64,000 nt of DNA, taken from contig NZ_CP139420.1 in NCBI RefSeq assembly GCF_034119845.1, positions 536,001-600,000 on the forward strand, written 5' to 3'. Both the position numbers and the translations under genes were made by a program. Shown here piece by piece: positions 24,871-33,734 of this stretch; position 1 is the stretch's first letter, and the number at the start of each line of letters is the position of its first letter. Under the pieces are notes generated by a model. It did not search any database. It saw only the letters and a program-made list of their open reading frames with translations, and was not told where the DNA came from. Origin of the DNA: Flavobacterium sp. NG2 (GTDB lineage Bacteria > Bacteroidota > Bacteroidia > Flavobacteriales > Flavobacteriaceae).

Positions 24871-24954
24871 CTTTTTGTGACGGTTAGCTCTCGCTCTTTT
24901 CTTACGTTTGTGAGTCGCTACCTTATGTCTTTTTCTTTTTTTACCACTTGGCAT
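24862..24954 (-). CDS. Very basic 30-residue protein, possible ribosome-associated protein
   Basis: Short frame ATG(24954) to TAG. The protein starts MPSGKKRKRH, continues KVATHKRKKR and ends ARANRHKKKK: 18 of 30 residues are Lys, Arg or His with no acidic residue. Near-identical small proteins occur widely in Bacteroidota as I remember them, so I take it as real. A ribosomal role is plausible. The Flavobacterium johnsoniae ribosome structure reported a new protein, bL38, but I cannot confirm that this is it. It lies 28 bases after the HU stop on the same strand, and its end overlaps a terminator. Confidence 0.75.
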   Translation of the reverse strand: MPSGKKRKRHKVATHKRKKRARANRHKKKK

Positions 24955-24982
24955 AATCGTTTAGATTTTATGATTAATATTA

Positions 24983-25273
24983 TTATTTTGCTTCGTTATT
25001 CGTTTTTACTCCTTCTACAAAAACTTTTGCAGGTTTGAAAGCAGGAATATTGTGTGCAGGAATTTTGATTGTAGTGTTCTTAGAAATATTTCTTCCTGTT
25101 TTTTCAGCTCTAGTTTTTACGATAAAACTTCCAAAACCTCTTAAGTAAACATTATCTCCAGTTTCCAAAGAATTTTTTACTTCTTCCATAAAAGTTTCAA
25201 CTGTTGCTTGAACATCACCTTTTTCAAGTCCTAGTTTTTCTGAAATTTTCGCTACGATATCTGCTTTCGTCAT
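24983..25273 (-). CDS. hup: HU family DNA-binding protein
   Basis: 96 residues. 'TKADIVAKISEKLGL' forms the N-terminal helices, and 'LRGFGSFIVKTRAEKTGRN' with 'IPAHNIPAFKPAK' forms the DNA-gripping beta arm. HU is a dimeric nucleoid protein that bends DNA. The slightly extended acidic tail 'VKTNNEAK' is unremarkable. A TATATTTG element lies 44 bases upstream. The small basic gene follows downstream and probably shares the transcript. Confidence 0.95.
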   Translation of the reverse strand: MTKADIVAKISEKLGLEKGDVQATVETFMEEVKNSLETGDNVYLRGFGSFIVKTRAEKTGRNISKNTTIKIPAHNIPAFKPAKVFVEGVKTNNEAK

Positions 25274-25317
25274 TTTCTTTCCTATTTATTATTTTGTAAT
25301 AATTTTTTTTGAGTGTG

Positions 25318-25325
25318 CAAATATA
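25318..25325 (-). promoter_or_regulatory. Probable -7 element TATATTTG for HU
   Basis: Exact TAnnTTTG match, with TTG about 21 bases further upstream on the same strand. Confidence 0.5.
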
Positions 25326-25382
25326 GGAATTTAAAAAACAATAAATCAAGCTAAATCGTTAAATTTTAATCATATAAACTTT

Positions 25383-25390
25383 TACTTTTG
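25383..25390 (+). promoter_or_regulatory. Probable -7 element TACTTTTG for mutY
   Basis: Exact TAnnTTTG match 17 bases upstream of the mutY ATG, in the divergent HU-mutY spacer. Confidence 0.45.
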
Positions 25391-25407
25391 TTGTCAAATA
25401 ATTAAAA

Positions 25408-26442
25408 ATGATTTTTCATAACCCTCTAATTTCATGGTATTTACAAAACAAGCGTGATTTACCATGGAGAACCACCACTAATCCGTACCCTATTTGGCTG
25501 TCTGAAATCATTCTTCAACAGACGCGAGTAGCTCAAGGATTGCCTTATTTTTTATCATTTACCACGGCTTTCCCAACTGTTTTCGATTTAGCAAAAGCCA
25601 ACGAAGAAGAAGTGTTAAAATTATGGCAAGGATTAGGTTATTATTCCCGTGCCCGCAATCTCCACAAAACAGCACAATATATCGCCTTTGAATTAAATGG
25701 AGTTTTCCCAAACAATTATAAAGACCTATTACAATTAAAAGGAGTGGGCGAATATACCGCTGCCGCCATTGCATCCTTTGCATATAATGAAGTCGTTCCT
25801 GTTGTAGACGGAAATGTATTTCGAGTATTAGCCAGATATTTTGATATAGAAACAGATATAGCTCAGGCTTCCGCCAAAAAAGAATTCACAGCTCTAGCAT
25901 CCGAATTAATCCCTAGAGACAAGCCCGCTTTGTTCAACCAAGCCATTATGGAATTTGGCGCTTTGCAGTGTGTCCCCAAAAATCCAGATTGTTCGGTTTG
26001 TGTCTTTAATACTAGTTGTGCTGCTTTACAAAAAAACAAAGTGGACTTATTACCTGTGAAATCCAAAAAACTAAAGGTAAAAAATAGATTCTTCAACTAT
26101 TTAGTAGTACAAGATGACGAAAACCAAACGCTGATTCAAAAACGAATACATAAAGGAATTTGGCATAACCTATATGAGTTCCCTTTAATCGAAACCGAAA
26201 AAGAAGAAGGGTTTGACTATATCTCAAATGTCATCACCAAGGATTTTTTCAAAAAAAACACTATCACAAGCATCCTTGAACCTAACGATAAAAGTATCAT
26301 CCACAAATTATCACACCAGCATTTACATATTAAGTTCTGGGAAATCAAAGTAAAAGGAAAAGTAGAAAAAGGGATTAACAAAGAAGAATTAAAAAGTTTC
26401 CCCTTCCCAATTGTTATTCATAATTTTATTGAAAAGGATTGA
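25408..26442 (+). CDS. mutY: A/G-specific adenine glycosylase MutY
   Basis: 344 residues. 'SEIILQQTR' carries the catalytic Glu33, the HhH hairpin 'LKGVGEYTAAAIASFA' is at 110-125, Asp134 is in 'VVDGN', and the 4Fe-4S ligands are C188, C195, C198 and C204. A C-terminal NUDIX-like domain reads 8-oxoG. It removes A mispaired with 8-oxoguanine. It is followed by ssb with a 49-base gap. Confidence 0.96.
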   Translation: MIFHNPLISWYLQNKRDLPWRTTTNPYPIWLSEIILQQTRVAQGLPYFLSFTTAFPTVFDLAKANEEEVLKLWQGLGYYSRARNLHKTAQYIAFELNGVFPNNYKDLLQLKGVGEYTAAAIASFAYNEVVPVVDGNVFRVLARYFDIETDIAQASAKKEFTALASELIPRDKPALFNQAIMEFGALQCVPKNPDCSVCVFNTSCAALQKNKVDLLPVKSKKLKVKNRFFNYLVVQDDENQTLIQKRIHKGIWHNLYEFPLIETEKEEGFDYISNVITKDFFKKNTITSILEPNDKSIIHKLSHQHLHIKFWEIKVKGKVEKGINKEELKSFPFPIVIHNFIEKD

Positions 26443-26469
26443 AAAACGCATCAAAAAAATGTATCTTTG
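26439..26469 (+). promoter_or_regulatory. ssb promoter TTG-N20-TATCTTTG
   Basis: TTG at 26439-26441 and TATCTTTG at 26462-26469 with a 20-base spacer fit the Bacteroidota sigma factor consensus. The start codon is 23 bases downstream, so ssb-gldE-gldD can be transcribed separately from mutY. Confidence 0.55.
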
Positions 26470-26491
26470 AGAGAAATACCATAACTATAAT

Positions 26492-26932
26492 ATGAACGGC
26501 ACATTAAATAAAGTAATGTTAATAGGTCATCTTGGCGACGATGTTAAGATGCATTATTTTGACGGAGGAAATTGTATCGGTAGATTTTCATTAGCTACTA
26601 ATGAAGTTTACATTAACAAAACTACTAACGAAAGAATCACCTCTACGGAGTGGCATAATTTGGTCGTTCGAAATAAAGCAGCCGAAATTTGCGAAAAATA
26701 TTTATCTAAAGGAGACAAAATTTACGTTGAAGGACGCATCAAGTCGAGACAGTGGCAATCAGAGGATGGGAGCACAAAATACACAACAGAAATTCAAGTA
26801 ACCGAATTCACCTTTCTGTCTACAAAAAAAGACACTGAAAACAACAAACAAAATCAGCCTTCTGAATCACCAAAAAACACTAACTTTGACGCACAAAATA
26901 ACGACTTACCTATAAATGATTTGCCGTTTTAA
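26492..26932 (+). CDS. ssb: Single-stranded DNA-binding protein
   Basis: 146 residues: OB fold over about residues 1-105 ('LNKVMLIGHLGDDVKMHYF', 'STEWHNLVV', 'GDKIYVEGRIKSRQW'), an Asn/Gln-rich linker, and the acidic tip NDLPF that docks SSB partners. It acts as a tetramer in replication and repair. It is followed by gldE after 23 bases. Confidence 0.96.
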   Translation: MNGTLNKVMLIGHLGDDVKMHYFDGGNCIGRFSLATNEVYINKTTNERITSTEWHNLVVRNKAAEICEKYLSKGDKIYVEGRIKSRQWQSEDGSTKYTTEIQVTEFTFLSTKKDTENNKQNQPSESPKNTNFDAQNNDLPINDLPF

Positions 26933-26955
26933 TTGTTTAACTAATATTTTTTAAT

Positions 26956-28251
26956 TTGGACCCAGAGCCCAGTTTGAATTTAGCATACGCATTAGACACT
27001 GATCTATTGTTTGGTTTCATCGGAATACTCGCTTTGCTTTTTTGCTCAGCAATAGTTTCTGGTGCTGAAGTAGCTTTGTTTTCGCTTTCACAAAAAGACA
27101 TTGACGACTCTATTCAAGAAAACAACGCCAAAGGAAAAATCCTTTCTGAACTACTCAATCGCCCCAAAAAACTTCTTGCTACACTTTTAGTTGCTAATAA
27201 CTTTATCAATATAGGTGTCGTAATTTTATTTTCTTTTATCGGAAGCAATCTATTTTCGAATGTTGACTCTCCAGTTATTAAATTCATTCTTGAAGTTATT
27301 GTTGTCACTTCCTTATTATTGCTTTTTGGCGAAGTCTTACCAAAAGTTTACGCCAGCCGCAACAATGTCAAATTTGCAGAATTTATCGCCTTACCTATTT
27401 TAGTGTTAGACAATATGCTTTCTCCTATAAGTATTCCTATGCGCGGTGCAACTGTTTATTTACACAATAAATTAGGCAAACAAAAAACTAGCTTTTCTGT
27501 TGACCAACTTTCTCAAGCTTTAGAACTCACCTCATCTGATGACACTTCATCCGAAGAACAAAAAATACTAGAAGGCATTGTAAGCTTTGGAAACACAGAC
27601 ACCAAACAAGTGATGAGCCCTCGTATCGATGTATTTGCACTTGAAATCACAGAAACATTTTCTGAAATCTGTCCGAAGATTATCGAAAAAGGCTATTCTA
27701 GAATTCCTGTTTACCGTGACAATATCGACCAAATAGAAGGAATATTATTCGTAAAAGATTTACTTCCTCATATTACCAAACAAGATTTTGATTGGGCCAC
27801 ACTAATCAGAGAACCATTTTTCGTTCCTGAAAACAAAAAACTCGACAACCTTCTAAAGGATTTTCAAAATATGAAAAACCATCTAGCGATCGTAGTTGAT
27901 GAATATGGTGGAACCTCAGGTCTGGTTTCCTTAGAAGATGTAATCGAAGAAATTGTTGGTGACATTAGCGATGAATTTGATGACGAAGATGTAAACTATT
28001 CACAGCTTGACGACAAAAATTATATTTTTGAAGGCAAGATAAACCTTAAAGACTTCTACCGAATTATCGATGTAGACGAAAACACCTTTGAATCCAAAAA
28101 AGGAGAAGCCGAAACTTTAGCGGGATTTATCCTTGAAATCACAGGAAGCTTCCCTAAGAAGGGACAAAAGATAGCATACGAAAACTGCCTTTTCACCGTT
28201 GAAACATTAGACAAAAAACGCATCAAACAAATAAAGGTTACACTACATTAA
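26956..28251 (+). CDS. gldE: Gliding motility protein GldE, CNNM/CorC-type membrane protein
   Basis: 431 residues, read from a TTG start at 26956. The frame is closed by TAA at 26938-26940 and there is no upstream ATG. Three to four helices (CNNM/DUF21, about 15-190) are followed by a CBS pair (about 210-330) and a CorC/HlyC C-terminal domain. The N-terminal 'DPEPSLNLAYAL' and the ssb-gldE-gldD order match known flavobacterial GldE. It is needed, with GldD, for gliding and T9SS function. The related fold transports Mg/Co, but transport is unproven here. Overlaps or gaps with ssb and gldD are short. Confidence 0.93.
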   Translation: MDPEPSLNLAYALDTDLLFGFIGILALLFCSAIVSGAEVALFSLSQKDIDDSIQENNAKGKILSELLNRPKKLLATLLVANNFINIGVVILFSFIGSNLFSNVDSPVIKFILEVIVVTSLLLLFGEVLPKVYASRNNVKFAEFIALPILVLDNMLSPISIPMRGATVYLHNKLGKQKTSFSVDQLSQALELTSSDDTSSEEQKILEGIVSFGNTDTKQVMSPRIDVFALEITETFSEICPKIIEKGYSRIPVYRDNIDQIEGILFVKDLLPHITKQDFDWATLIREPFFVPENKKLDNLLKDFQNMKNHLAIVVDEYGGTSGLVSLEDVIEEIVGDISDEFDDEDVNYSQLDDKNYIFEGKINLKDFYRIIDVDENTFESKKGEAETLAGFILEITGSFPKKGQKIAYENCLFTVETLDKKRIKQIKVTLH

Positions 28252-28280
28252 TGTATAGCGCTGCTAAATTTTAAATAAAA

Positions 28281-28844
28281 ATGTTTAGAAACACGATTAC
28301 TTACATACTTCTCTTTTTTATATTTCTATTGACTTTCAGCTGCAAAGACAACGTTTTACCTAAACCAGCTAGCTACTTAAGATTAGATTATCCTGAAGCA
28401 GAGTACGATAATTTTGAAAACGACTGTCCCTTTGGTTTTGAAATAAACTCGAAAGCCATCATTAAAGCCGATAAAAATTGTGGTTTCAGTATCAGTTACC
28501 CAAAGATGAAAGCTACAATTTATTTGACTTACAAACCCGTAAACGGAAACATCAATAGCTTATTAAGAGACGCCCAAAAATTGACATACGAACACGTCAT
28601 CAAAGCAGATGACATCTTAGAACAACCTTATCTCAATCCTGATAAAAAAGTGTACGGAATGTTCTATCAAGTAAATGGAAACGCAGCAACTAACTCACAG
28701 TTTTATGTAACAGATAGCACTAAACATTTCATTACTGGTTCGGTTTATTTTTATGCGAAACCTAATTTTGACTCTATCATGCCCGCGGCTAGTTATATCA
28801 AAAACGATATGCAACGATTGATGGAAACATTGAAATGGAAGTAA
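28281..28844 (+). CDS. gldD: Gliding motility lipoprotein GldD
   Basis: 187 residues. The lipobox is 'LLTFSC' with the lipidated Cys21. 'LPKPASYLRLDYPEAEY' and 'CGFSISYPKMKATIYLTY' are GldD family segments. It is a periplasm-facing lipoprotein required for gliding in F. johnsoniae. Its exact place in the machinery is not defined. It is the last gene of the ssb-gldE-gldD run, 29 bases after gldE. Confidence 0.93.
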   Translation: MFRNTITYILLFFIFLLTFSCKDNVLPKPASYLRLDYPEAEYDNFENDCPFGFEINSKAIIKADKNCGFSISYPKMKATIYLTYKPVNGNINSLLRDAQKLTYEHVIKADDILEQPYLNPDKKVYGMFYQVNGNAATNSQFYVTDSTKHFITGSVYFYAKPNFDSIMPAASYIKNDMQRLMETLKWK

Positions 28845-28916
28845 GGCATTCTCAAACATTTCTTAATTGTAAAAAATGAAGGATAAAAACTTTACCTTCA
28901 TTCAATATAGGCCATA

Positions 28917-28957
28917 AAAAAAACGATTAAAAAGGCAAGCTTCTTAATCGTTTTTTT
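28917..28957. terminator. Bidirectional terminator between gldD and HMA lipoprotein gene
   Basis: AAAAAAACGATTAA (28917-28930) pairs with TTAATCGTTTTTTT (28944-28957) around a 13-base loop. It serves convergent genes on both strands. Confidence 0.85.
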
Positions 28958-29009
28958 CATTTTAGCATCTCGACTGCGCTCTATAAGACAGCCTAGGTAT
29001 CAACAATTA

Positions 29010-29387
29010 TTAATGAAAATCTGAAACCTTATAAGTTGATCCGTCTCCAGTAGCTTGCACTATTTGAGTCAGTGAAGATTGATTTTGAATGGTTTTATCG
29101 AAAGTTACCGTCGCTAATTTTTTATCGAAATCAACTTCAGCCGATTGTACACCATCTAAATCTGATAATTCTTCTTGAATAGTTTTAGCACAACCAATAG
29201 CACAAGTCATTCCTTCAATTTTAAATGTAGCCGCTTGTAAATTCTCAGGAGCGATTTCCTTTTTTACTTTTGGCGCCTTAACTTCAATTTGAGGAATTAT
29301 CTTTTCCCCTTCTTCAGAGTTTTTTTTGCAGCTAACCAATAAAACTCCTGCAAGAGCCATGATTGCAATGGATTTTAAAATTTTCAT
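29010..29387 (-). CDS. HMA-domain lipoprotein (metal-binding)
   Basis: 125 residues from the ATG at 29387. A longer reading from 29423 adds twelve residues that would hide the lipobox. The signal is 'MALAGVLLVSC' with Cys20. The HMA domain follows (about 53-120), with 'IEGMTCAIGCAKTI', a CxxxC variant of the usual CxxC metal site. HMA domains of this type bind Cu(I), Zn or Hg and pass them to partners. No efflux ATPase is adjacent, so the partner is unknown. It appears monocistronic. Confidence 0.88.
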   Translation of the reverse strand: MKILKSIAIMALAGVLLVSCKKNSEEGEKIIPQIEVKAPKVKKEIAPENLQAATFKIEGMTCAIGCAKTIQEELSDLDGVQSAEVDFDKKLATVTFDKTIQNQSSLTQIVQATGDGSTYKVSDFH

Positions 29388-29478
29388 GAGTTTGTGTTTA
29401 AAAATATTTACAAAATTACTCAAATAACTACCGCTTATTCATAAAATAATTACAATTTTGACTTAAAATAAAATGATC

Positions 29479-29624
29479 ACCACAAATTTTCACAAATTCA
29501 TCGTTCTTAATAATTACACTAATCCTAAAAAAGCACTCCATCATTAGATGATTAAAAGCTAAATTTAATTTGTGTAATAAAAGCTTAAATCCCATAATCT
29601 GTGGGAATTTATGTAATTTGTGGT
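29479..29624. repeat. Nested inverted repeats, family CACAAATT
   Basis: ACCACAAATTTTCACAAATT (29479-29498) faces AATTTATGTAATTTGTGGT (29606-29624). Inside, AAATCCCA faces TGGGAATTT. It lies between divergent genes. The arm is a tandem CACAAATTTT-CACAAATT. Confidence 0.75.
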
Positions 29625-29656
29625 TATTTTTTTTTCGACGAAACTAATAAACAAAA

Positions 29657-30526
29657 ATGGAATCAAAACAATTGAAATGGATTTACTTATCGGTTCTTGC
29701 CTTGATTTGGGGTAGTTCTTTTATACTAATAAAAAAAGGACTTCTGGGGCTAACCGCCATTCAAGTGGGTTCGTTGCGAATTATTTTCGCTTCCTTTTTT
29801 TTACTTCTGATTGGCTTCAAAAGCTTAGTTAAAATCCCGAAACAAAAGTGGAAATATATCGCCATAACTGCAATGTTTGGCACCTTCTTCCCCGCTTTTC
29901 TTTTTTCAATTGCTCAGACAGAACTAGACAGCTCTGTAACTTCTATTTTAAATTCTTTAACTCCATTGAACACTTTGGTTATTGGCGCTATATTCTTTGG
30001 CATTGGTTTCCAAAAAAGACAACTCTGGGGCGTGTTTATCGGATTATTAGGAAGTTTACTTCTAGTCTACAATGGCGCACAAAATCATCCAGAACAAAAC
30101 TACTACTATGCCTTGCTAATCATAATGGCTTCCTTTTGTTATGCTACCAATGTCAATTTGATAAAACGATATTTATTTGACCTAAACCCCATAAGTATTA
30201 CTACGGGGAATTTTATTGTGCTTTTGGCACCTGCTTTAGCTATCTTGTATTTCACAGGTTTTAATGAGCAAATACATATTGAAAAAGTGCAGAAAGCTGT
30301 TGGTTTTATACTTATTTTAGGTGTTTTAGGTACAGGAATCGCTAATATTCTTTTCTTTAAGCTGATTCAGATTGCTTCTCCTGTTTTTGCAGCTTCAGTA
30401 ACGTATTTGATTCCCGTTGTGGCTTTCTTTTGGGGATTATTGGACAACGAGCTATTAACACCTGTTCAGTTTTTCGGTGCTTTTATTATTTTGATTGGAG
30501 TGTATTTATCGGCTAGGAAGCAGTAG
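29657..30526 (+). CDS. EamA/DMT-family transporter
   Basis: 289 residues, ten predicted membrane helices in two EamA halves. 'LALIWGSSFILIKKGL' near the N terminus and 'LIPVVAFFWGLLDNE' and 'GAFIILIGVYLSARK' near the C terminus are DMT signatures. It is an inner-membrane metabolite exporter or importer of unknown substrate. It stands alone, with no regulator beside it. Confidence 0.9.
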   Translation: MESKQLKWIYLSVLALIWGSSFILIKKGLLGLTAIQVGSLRIIFASFFLLLIGFKSLVKIPKQKWKYIAITAMFGTFFPAFLFSIAQTELDSSVTSILNSLTPLNTLVIGAIFFGIGFQKRQLWGVFIGLLGSLLLVYNGAQNHPEQNYYYALLIIMASFCYATNVNLIKRYLFDLNPISITTGNFIVLLAPALAILYFTGFNEQIHIEKVQKAVGFILILGVLGTGIANILFFKLIQIASPVFAASVTYLIPVVAFFWGLLDNELLTPVQFFGAFIILIGVYLSARKQ

Positions 30527-30634
30527 TTTTTTTTTTAAACACATAGAATCATAGAGTTTTCTTTACGAATAAGACGCTTTGCTTAGGATAGATATACATA
30601 GCGACTTTATTTAGTAAATATGATTCTACCAGAG

Positions 30635-30743
30635 TCTTGCGTGAGGGATGGCAGTGGAGCTCTTTTATGGGTTGCCTTTTGCAACCCATAAAAAGCGGGA
30701 ACGTACAGCCCGACCCGTAGTTTTTCACGGAGGGGCACGCCCA
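30635..30743. repeat. Intergenic repeat family B with central hairpin
   Basis: One end reads TTGCGTGAGGGATGG and the other GGAGGGGCACGCCC. In the middle a perfect 13-bp stem TTTTATGGGTTGC/GCAACCCATAAAA (30663-30675, 30681-30693) with a 5-base loop. As I recall, this kind of element recurs in flavobacterial genomes with different central hairpins. An 82-codon frame running across it is not considered a gene. Confidence 0.6.
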
Positions 30744-30756
30744 AAGAATCACTCCT

Positions 30757-32169
30757 TTAATAGTTAGGTTTCTCGGTTGGGTTACCGAATTTATCAAAAT
30801 AAAACATTGGAATGTTTAGTTTTTCTAAACCAGGAAGCACTTCCTCCCCTTTTCCAGCAATGATAATTCGGGTGTTATCAATTAAGAAATATTTATTTGC
30901 TGCTTTCAGAATATCCTCTGGAGTTACGGCATTGACATTCTTGATATAGTTTTCGTAGAAGTCTTTTGGCAAATCATCTGTTTCTATATTCAGCGCATAT
31001 CTTGCTACAGATTGTGGTTTTTCGACCTTCATTACAAAACGACCTACAAATCCTGCTTTCACATCTTTTAACAATTTCTCTGATACTTTTTCGGTGCGCA
31101 TTTTTTTAATTTCTTTGACAAATTCGACCACCGCACTGTCTGTTGCACTGTTTCGTACTGATGAATACGATTTCAATTTGGTTACAAATTTATCGACACC
31201 TATCGAGGAACTAGCACCGTATGTCCAACCGTGTGCTTCGCGCAAATTCATATTTAATTTACTGTTATAATCACCTCCTAGAATTTGAGTAGCAATAACC
31301 GCTGGAAAAAAATCAGGAGCATTCATTTTTAGATGTAAGGTGTTTACCAAGGCGATTTCGGACTGTGAAGCATTGGGCACATCGACAAAATTGATTTGCG
31401 TAAAAGGCACATTTACTGGGTCAGGATAATTTTGTTTTGGAACAGAACGTTTTTCCCATTTCCCAAAAAGCTTTTCAACCATTCCTTTGACTTCATTGAA
31501 CTTAACATCACCAATGATAACCAAATAGGCGTTTTCAGGAACAAAATAAGTATGGTAATTTTCCTTTACATCGTTCAAAGTCACTCTGTTTACAGACTCA
31601 GGCGTAATATATTCACCTGCGGGATGATTTTTACCAAATGCCAACGCATCTACCACACGGCTAGCAATAGCAGAGGCACTCTTTTCTTGTGATTTTAGAG
31701 TTTCAATAATCTTTGCCTTTTCCTTATCTAATTCTTCTTGCGTAAAATTAGGAAACAAAGCCCCTTCAGATAATAATTCTAAAACACGACCGGCATATTT
31801 TGAAAGTGTACTAGCATAGCCTCCATTTGAACTCAAACTGATATTGGCCCCCATAAAATCAATTTCTTCATTGAAATCGTCTTTTGAAATATTCGTACTT
31901 CCATTCCCCATCAAACTACTTGTCAAATCATCGACTCCCTTTTTTTCTTTTTCCACAAAAGGAGGATTATCCAAAGTAAGATTAAAAGTTGCTCTTGGAA
32001 GTTTATGATCTTCCACCACCAATACCTTTAATCCATTGGCCAAAGTAAAAATTTGAGGCTTCTTGATATTAACAGTAGGTAGTTTCCCTGGTTTGGGTTG
32101 TGTATAATTTTGTGCTTGCATAATGCCAGTAAGTAACAATAGGATGAATAAGTATTTGGTATTTTTCAT
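30757..32169 (-). CDS. M16-family peptidase-like protein, non-catalytic partner
   Basis: 470 residues from the ATG at 32169, which gives a proper signal peptide ('LFILLLLTGIMQAQ'). Starts further upstream would overlap the neighbour's end. The M16 fold is clear, but the HxxEH zinc motif is absent, the region reading 'DLTSSLMGNG'. The substrate-binding 'WTYGASSSIG' of the R/Y motif is present. Such proteins pair with an HxxEH subunit, here the gene immediately upstream (7-base gap). Predicted periplasmic, with a function in peptide degradation. Confidence 0.9.
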   Translation of the reverse strand: MKNTKYLFILLLLTGIMQAQNYTQPKPGKLPTVNIKKPQIFTLANGLKVLVVEDHKLPRATFNLTLDNPPFVEKEKKGVDDLTSSLMGNGSTNISKDDFNEEIDFMGANISLSSNGGYASTLSKYAGRVLELLSEGALFPNFTQEELDKEKAKIIETLKSQEKSASAIASRVVDALAFGKNHPAGEYITPESVNRVTLNDVKENYHTYFVPENAYLVIIGDVKFNEVKGMVEKLFGKWEKRSVPKQNYPDPVNVPFTQINFVDVPNASQSEIALVNTLHLKMNAPDFFPAVIATQILGGDYNSKLNMNLREAHGWTYGASSSIGVDKFVTKLKSYSSVRNSATDSAVVEFVKEIKKMRTEKVSEKLLKDVKAGFVGRFVMKVEKPQSVARYALNIETDDLPKDFYENYIKNVNAVTPEDILKAANKYFLIDNTRIIIAGKGEEVLPGLEKLNIPMFYFDKFGNPTEKPNY

Positions 32170-32176
32170 AACGGAC

Positions 32177-33499
32177 TTAGTTCTGAGCGTCGGTAGAGGG
32201 AACATAATCTAAAATTAATCGTTGATTGAGATTCAAATATCTATTAGCAACATCTTTAATCTCTTCTCTAGTGATAGAGTGATAAATATCAATCTCATTG
32301 TTGACTAGACTAATATCACCATATAAAAGATAATATTTAGCTAAATTTTCAGCAATTCCTTCTACACTAGAATTACTATTGACATATTGATTTTCGAACT
32401 GATTTTGCAATTTTTGAAAATCTTTCTCAGAAATCAAATTGGTTTGAATTTTCTCTATTTCCTCATCCATTTCTTTCAACAAATCTTCGCTAGTATGTCC
32501 TTCCATAGGCAAGCCATATATGATATACATACCATAATCTTCTTGACTATAGGAGAAAGCACCTATTTGCAAGGCTTTTTTCTTTTCGTCGACAATTTTC
32601 TTATACAACTTCGAACTTTTTCCATCACTCAAATAAGCCGAAATAAAATCTAAAACACGAGCGTCTCTAGTTTTCATCGAAGGCGTTCGGTATGAAGCCA
32701 AGACCATTGGAATCTGAATATTAGGATCCTCGTAATACGCCTTTATTGTTTTGGTAATTGGCTCTTCTTTATATATAGGTCTTGTTATCTCTTCACCTCT
32801 TTTAATTGTGCCAAAATATTTATGAATCCATTCTTTAGTCTGTTTACCCTCAAAATCCCCAGCAACGACTAGAACAGCGTTGTTTGGTATATAGAATTTA
32901 TGATTAAACATTTGGAAATCTTCTAATTTTGCAGACTCCAAATGTTCCATTGAGCCAATAATAGACCAACGGTACGGATGATTAACAAACATATTTTCTT
33001 TGACCACATTGATAACATAACCATAAGGCTGATTGTCATAACGCGACCTTTTTTCTTCTTTGATTACTCCTTTTTGAGTATCCACTCCTATTTGCCCAAT
33101 AACAGGATGTCTTAACCTTTCGGATTCCATCCAAAGTCCAAGTTCTAAACTATTAGAAGGGAAAACTTCATAATAATAGGTACGATCTTCAGATGTATTG
33201 GCATTATTCACACCTCCATTCGAAGAAACTATTTTCATCCACTCCCCTCTTTTAATATTCTTTGTCCCTTCAAACAATAAATGTTCGAAAAAATGAGCAA
33301 AACCTGTCTTGTTTGGATTTTCATCTTTCGAACCTACATGATACATTACCGAAGTCACAACCACGGGAGCCGAATTGTCCTGATGCAGAATCACATGCAT
33401 ACCGTTGTCAAGGTCATATTCTTCGAATGCTATTTTTTGTGCAGAAGCCACGCTGCCTAACATAAGAGCACTGGTTGCTATCATTATATATTTTTTCAT
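32177..33499 (-). CDS. M16-family zinc metallopeptidase, catalytic subunit
   Basis: 440 residues with signal peptide (1-20, 'ALMLGSVASA'). The zinc motif HFFEH (H69, E72, H73) and a downstream Glu region ('NTSEDRTYYYEVFPSNS') mark an active pitrilysin-type peptidase. It is expected in the periplasm or outer membrane, degrading peptides together with the non-catalytic partner encoded 7 bases downstream. This split-subunit pair is common in Bacteroidota. Confidence 0.93.
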   Translation of the reverse strand: MKKYIMIATSALMLGSVASAQKIAFEEYDLDNGMHVILHQDNSAPVVVTSVMYHVGSKDENPNKTGFAHFFEHLLFEGTKNIKRGEWMKIVSSNGGVNNANTSEDRTYYYEVFPSNSLELGLWMESERLRHPVIGQIGVDTQKGVIKEEKRSRYDNQPYGYVINVVKENMFVNHPYRWSIIGSMEHLESAKLEDFQMFNHKFYIPNNAVLVVAGDFEGKQTKEWIHKYFGTIKRGEEITRPIYKEEPITKTIKAYYEDPNIQIPMVLASYRTPSMKTRDARVLDFISAYLSDGKSSKLYKKIVDEKKKALQIGAFSYSQEDYGMYIIYGLPMEGHTSEDLLKEMDEEIEKIQTNLISEKDFQKLQNQFENQYVNSNSSVEGIAENLAKYYLLYGDISLVNNEIDIYHSITREEIKDVANRYLNLNQRLILDYVPSTDAQN

Positions 33500-33675
33500 A
33501 AAGATTAATAAAAATTGTATTTTGAATACCTCAATAATTCCATCAAAAATACTTTTTTTTAGTTAGGATTGAAGATTTGTTTCAGTTTTTAACCAAAAAT
33601 TTACACCTGTTTTTTAAGTTCAACCCCTTGAAACACACCCGACAAACAAAATACGATATTTTTTATTTTAAGTAA

Positions 33676-33705
33676 TTGCACAGTAAAAATTAAATTGTAT
33701 ATTTG
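33676..33705 (+). promoter_or_regulatory. rplU-rpmA promoter TTG-N19-TATATTTG
   Basis: TTG at 33676-33678 and TATATTTG at 33698-33705, spacer 19 bases, the best consensus match in the window. The start codon is 30 bases downstream. No Shine-Dalgarno is seen. Confidence 0.7.
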
Positions 33706-33734
33706 CAACCTTAAAAATTTATAAATCATTCAGT

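Noticed and set aside
30549..30797. 82-codon minus-strand frame
   Set aside because: It runs through an intergenic repeat and into the 3' end of the M16 gene. Composition and context fit repeat sequence, not a gene.
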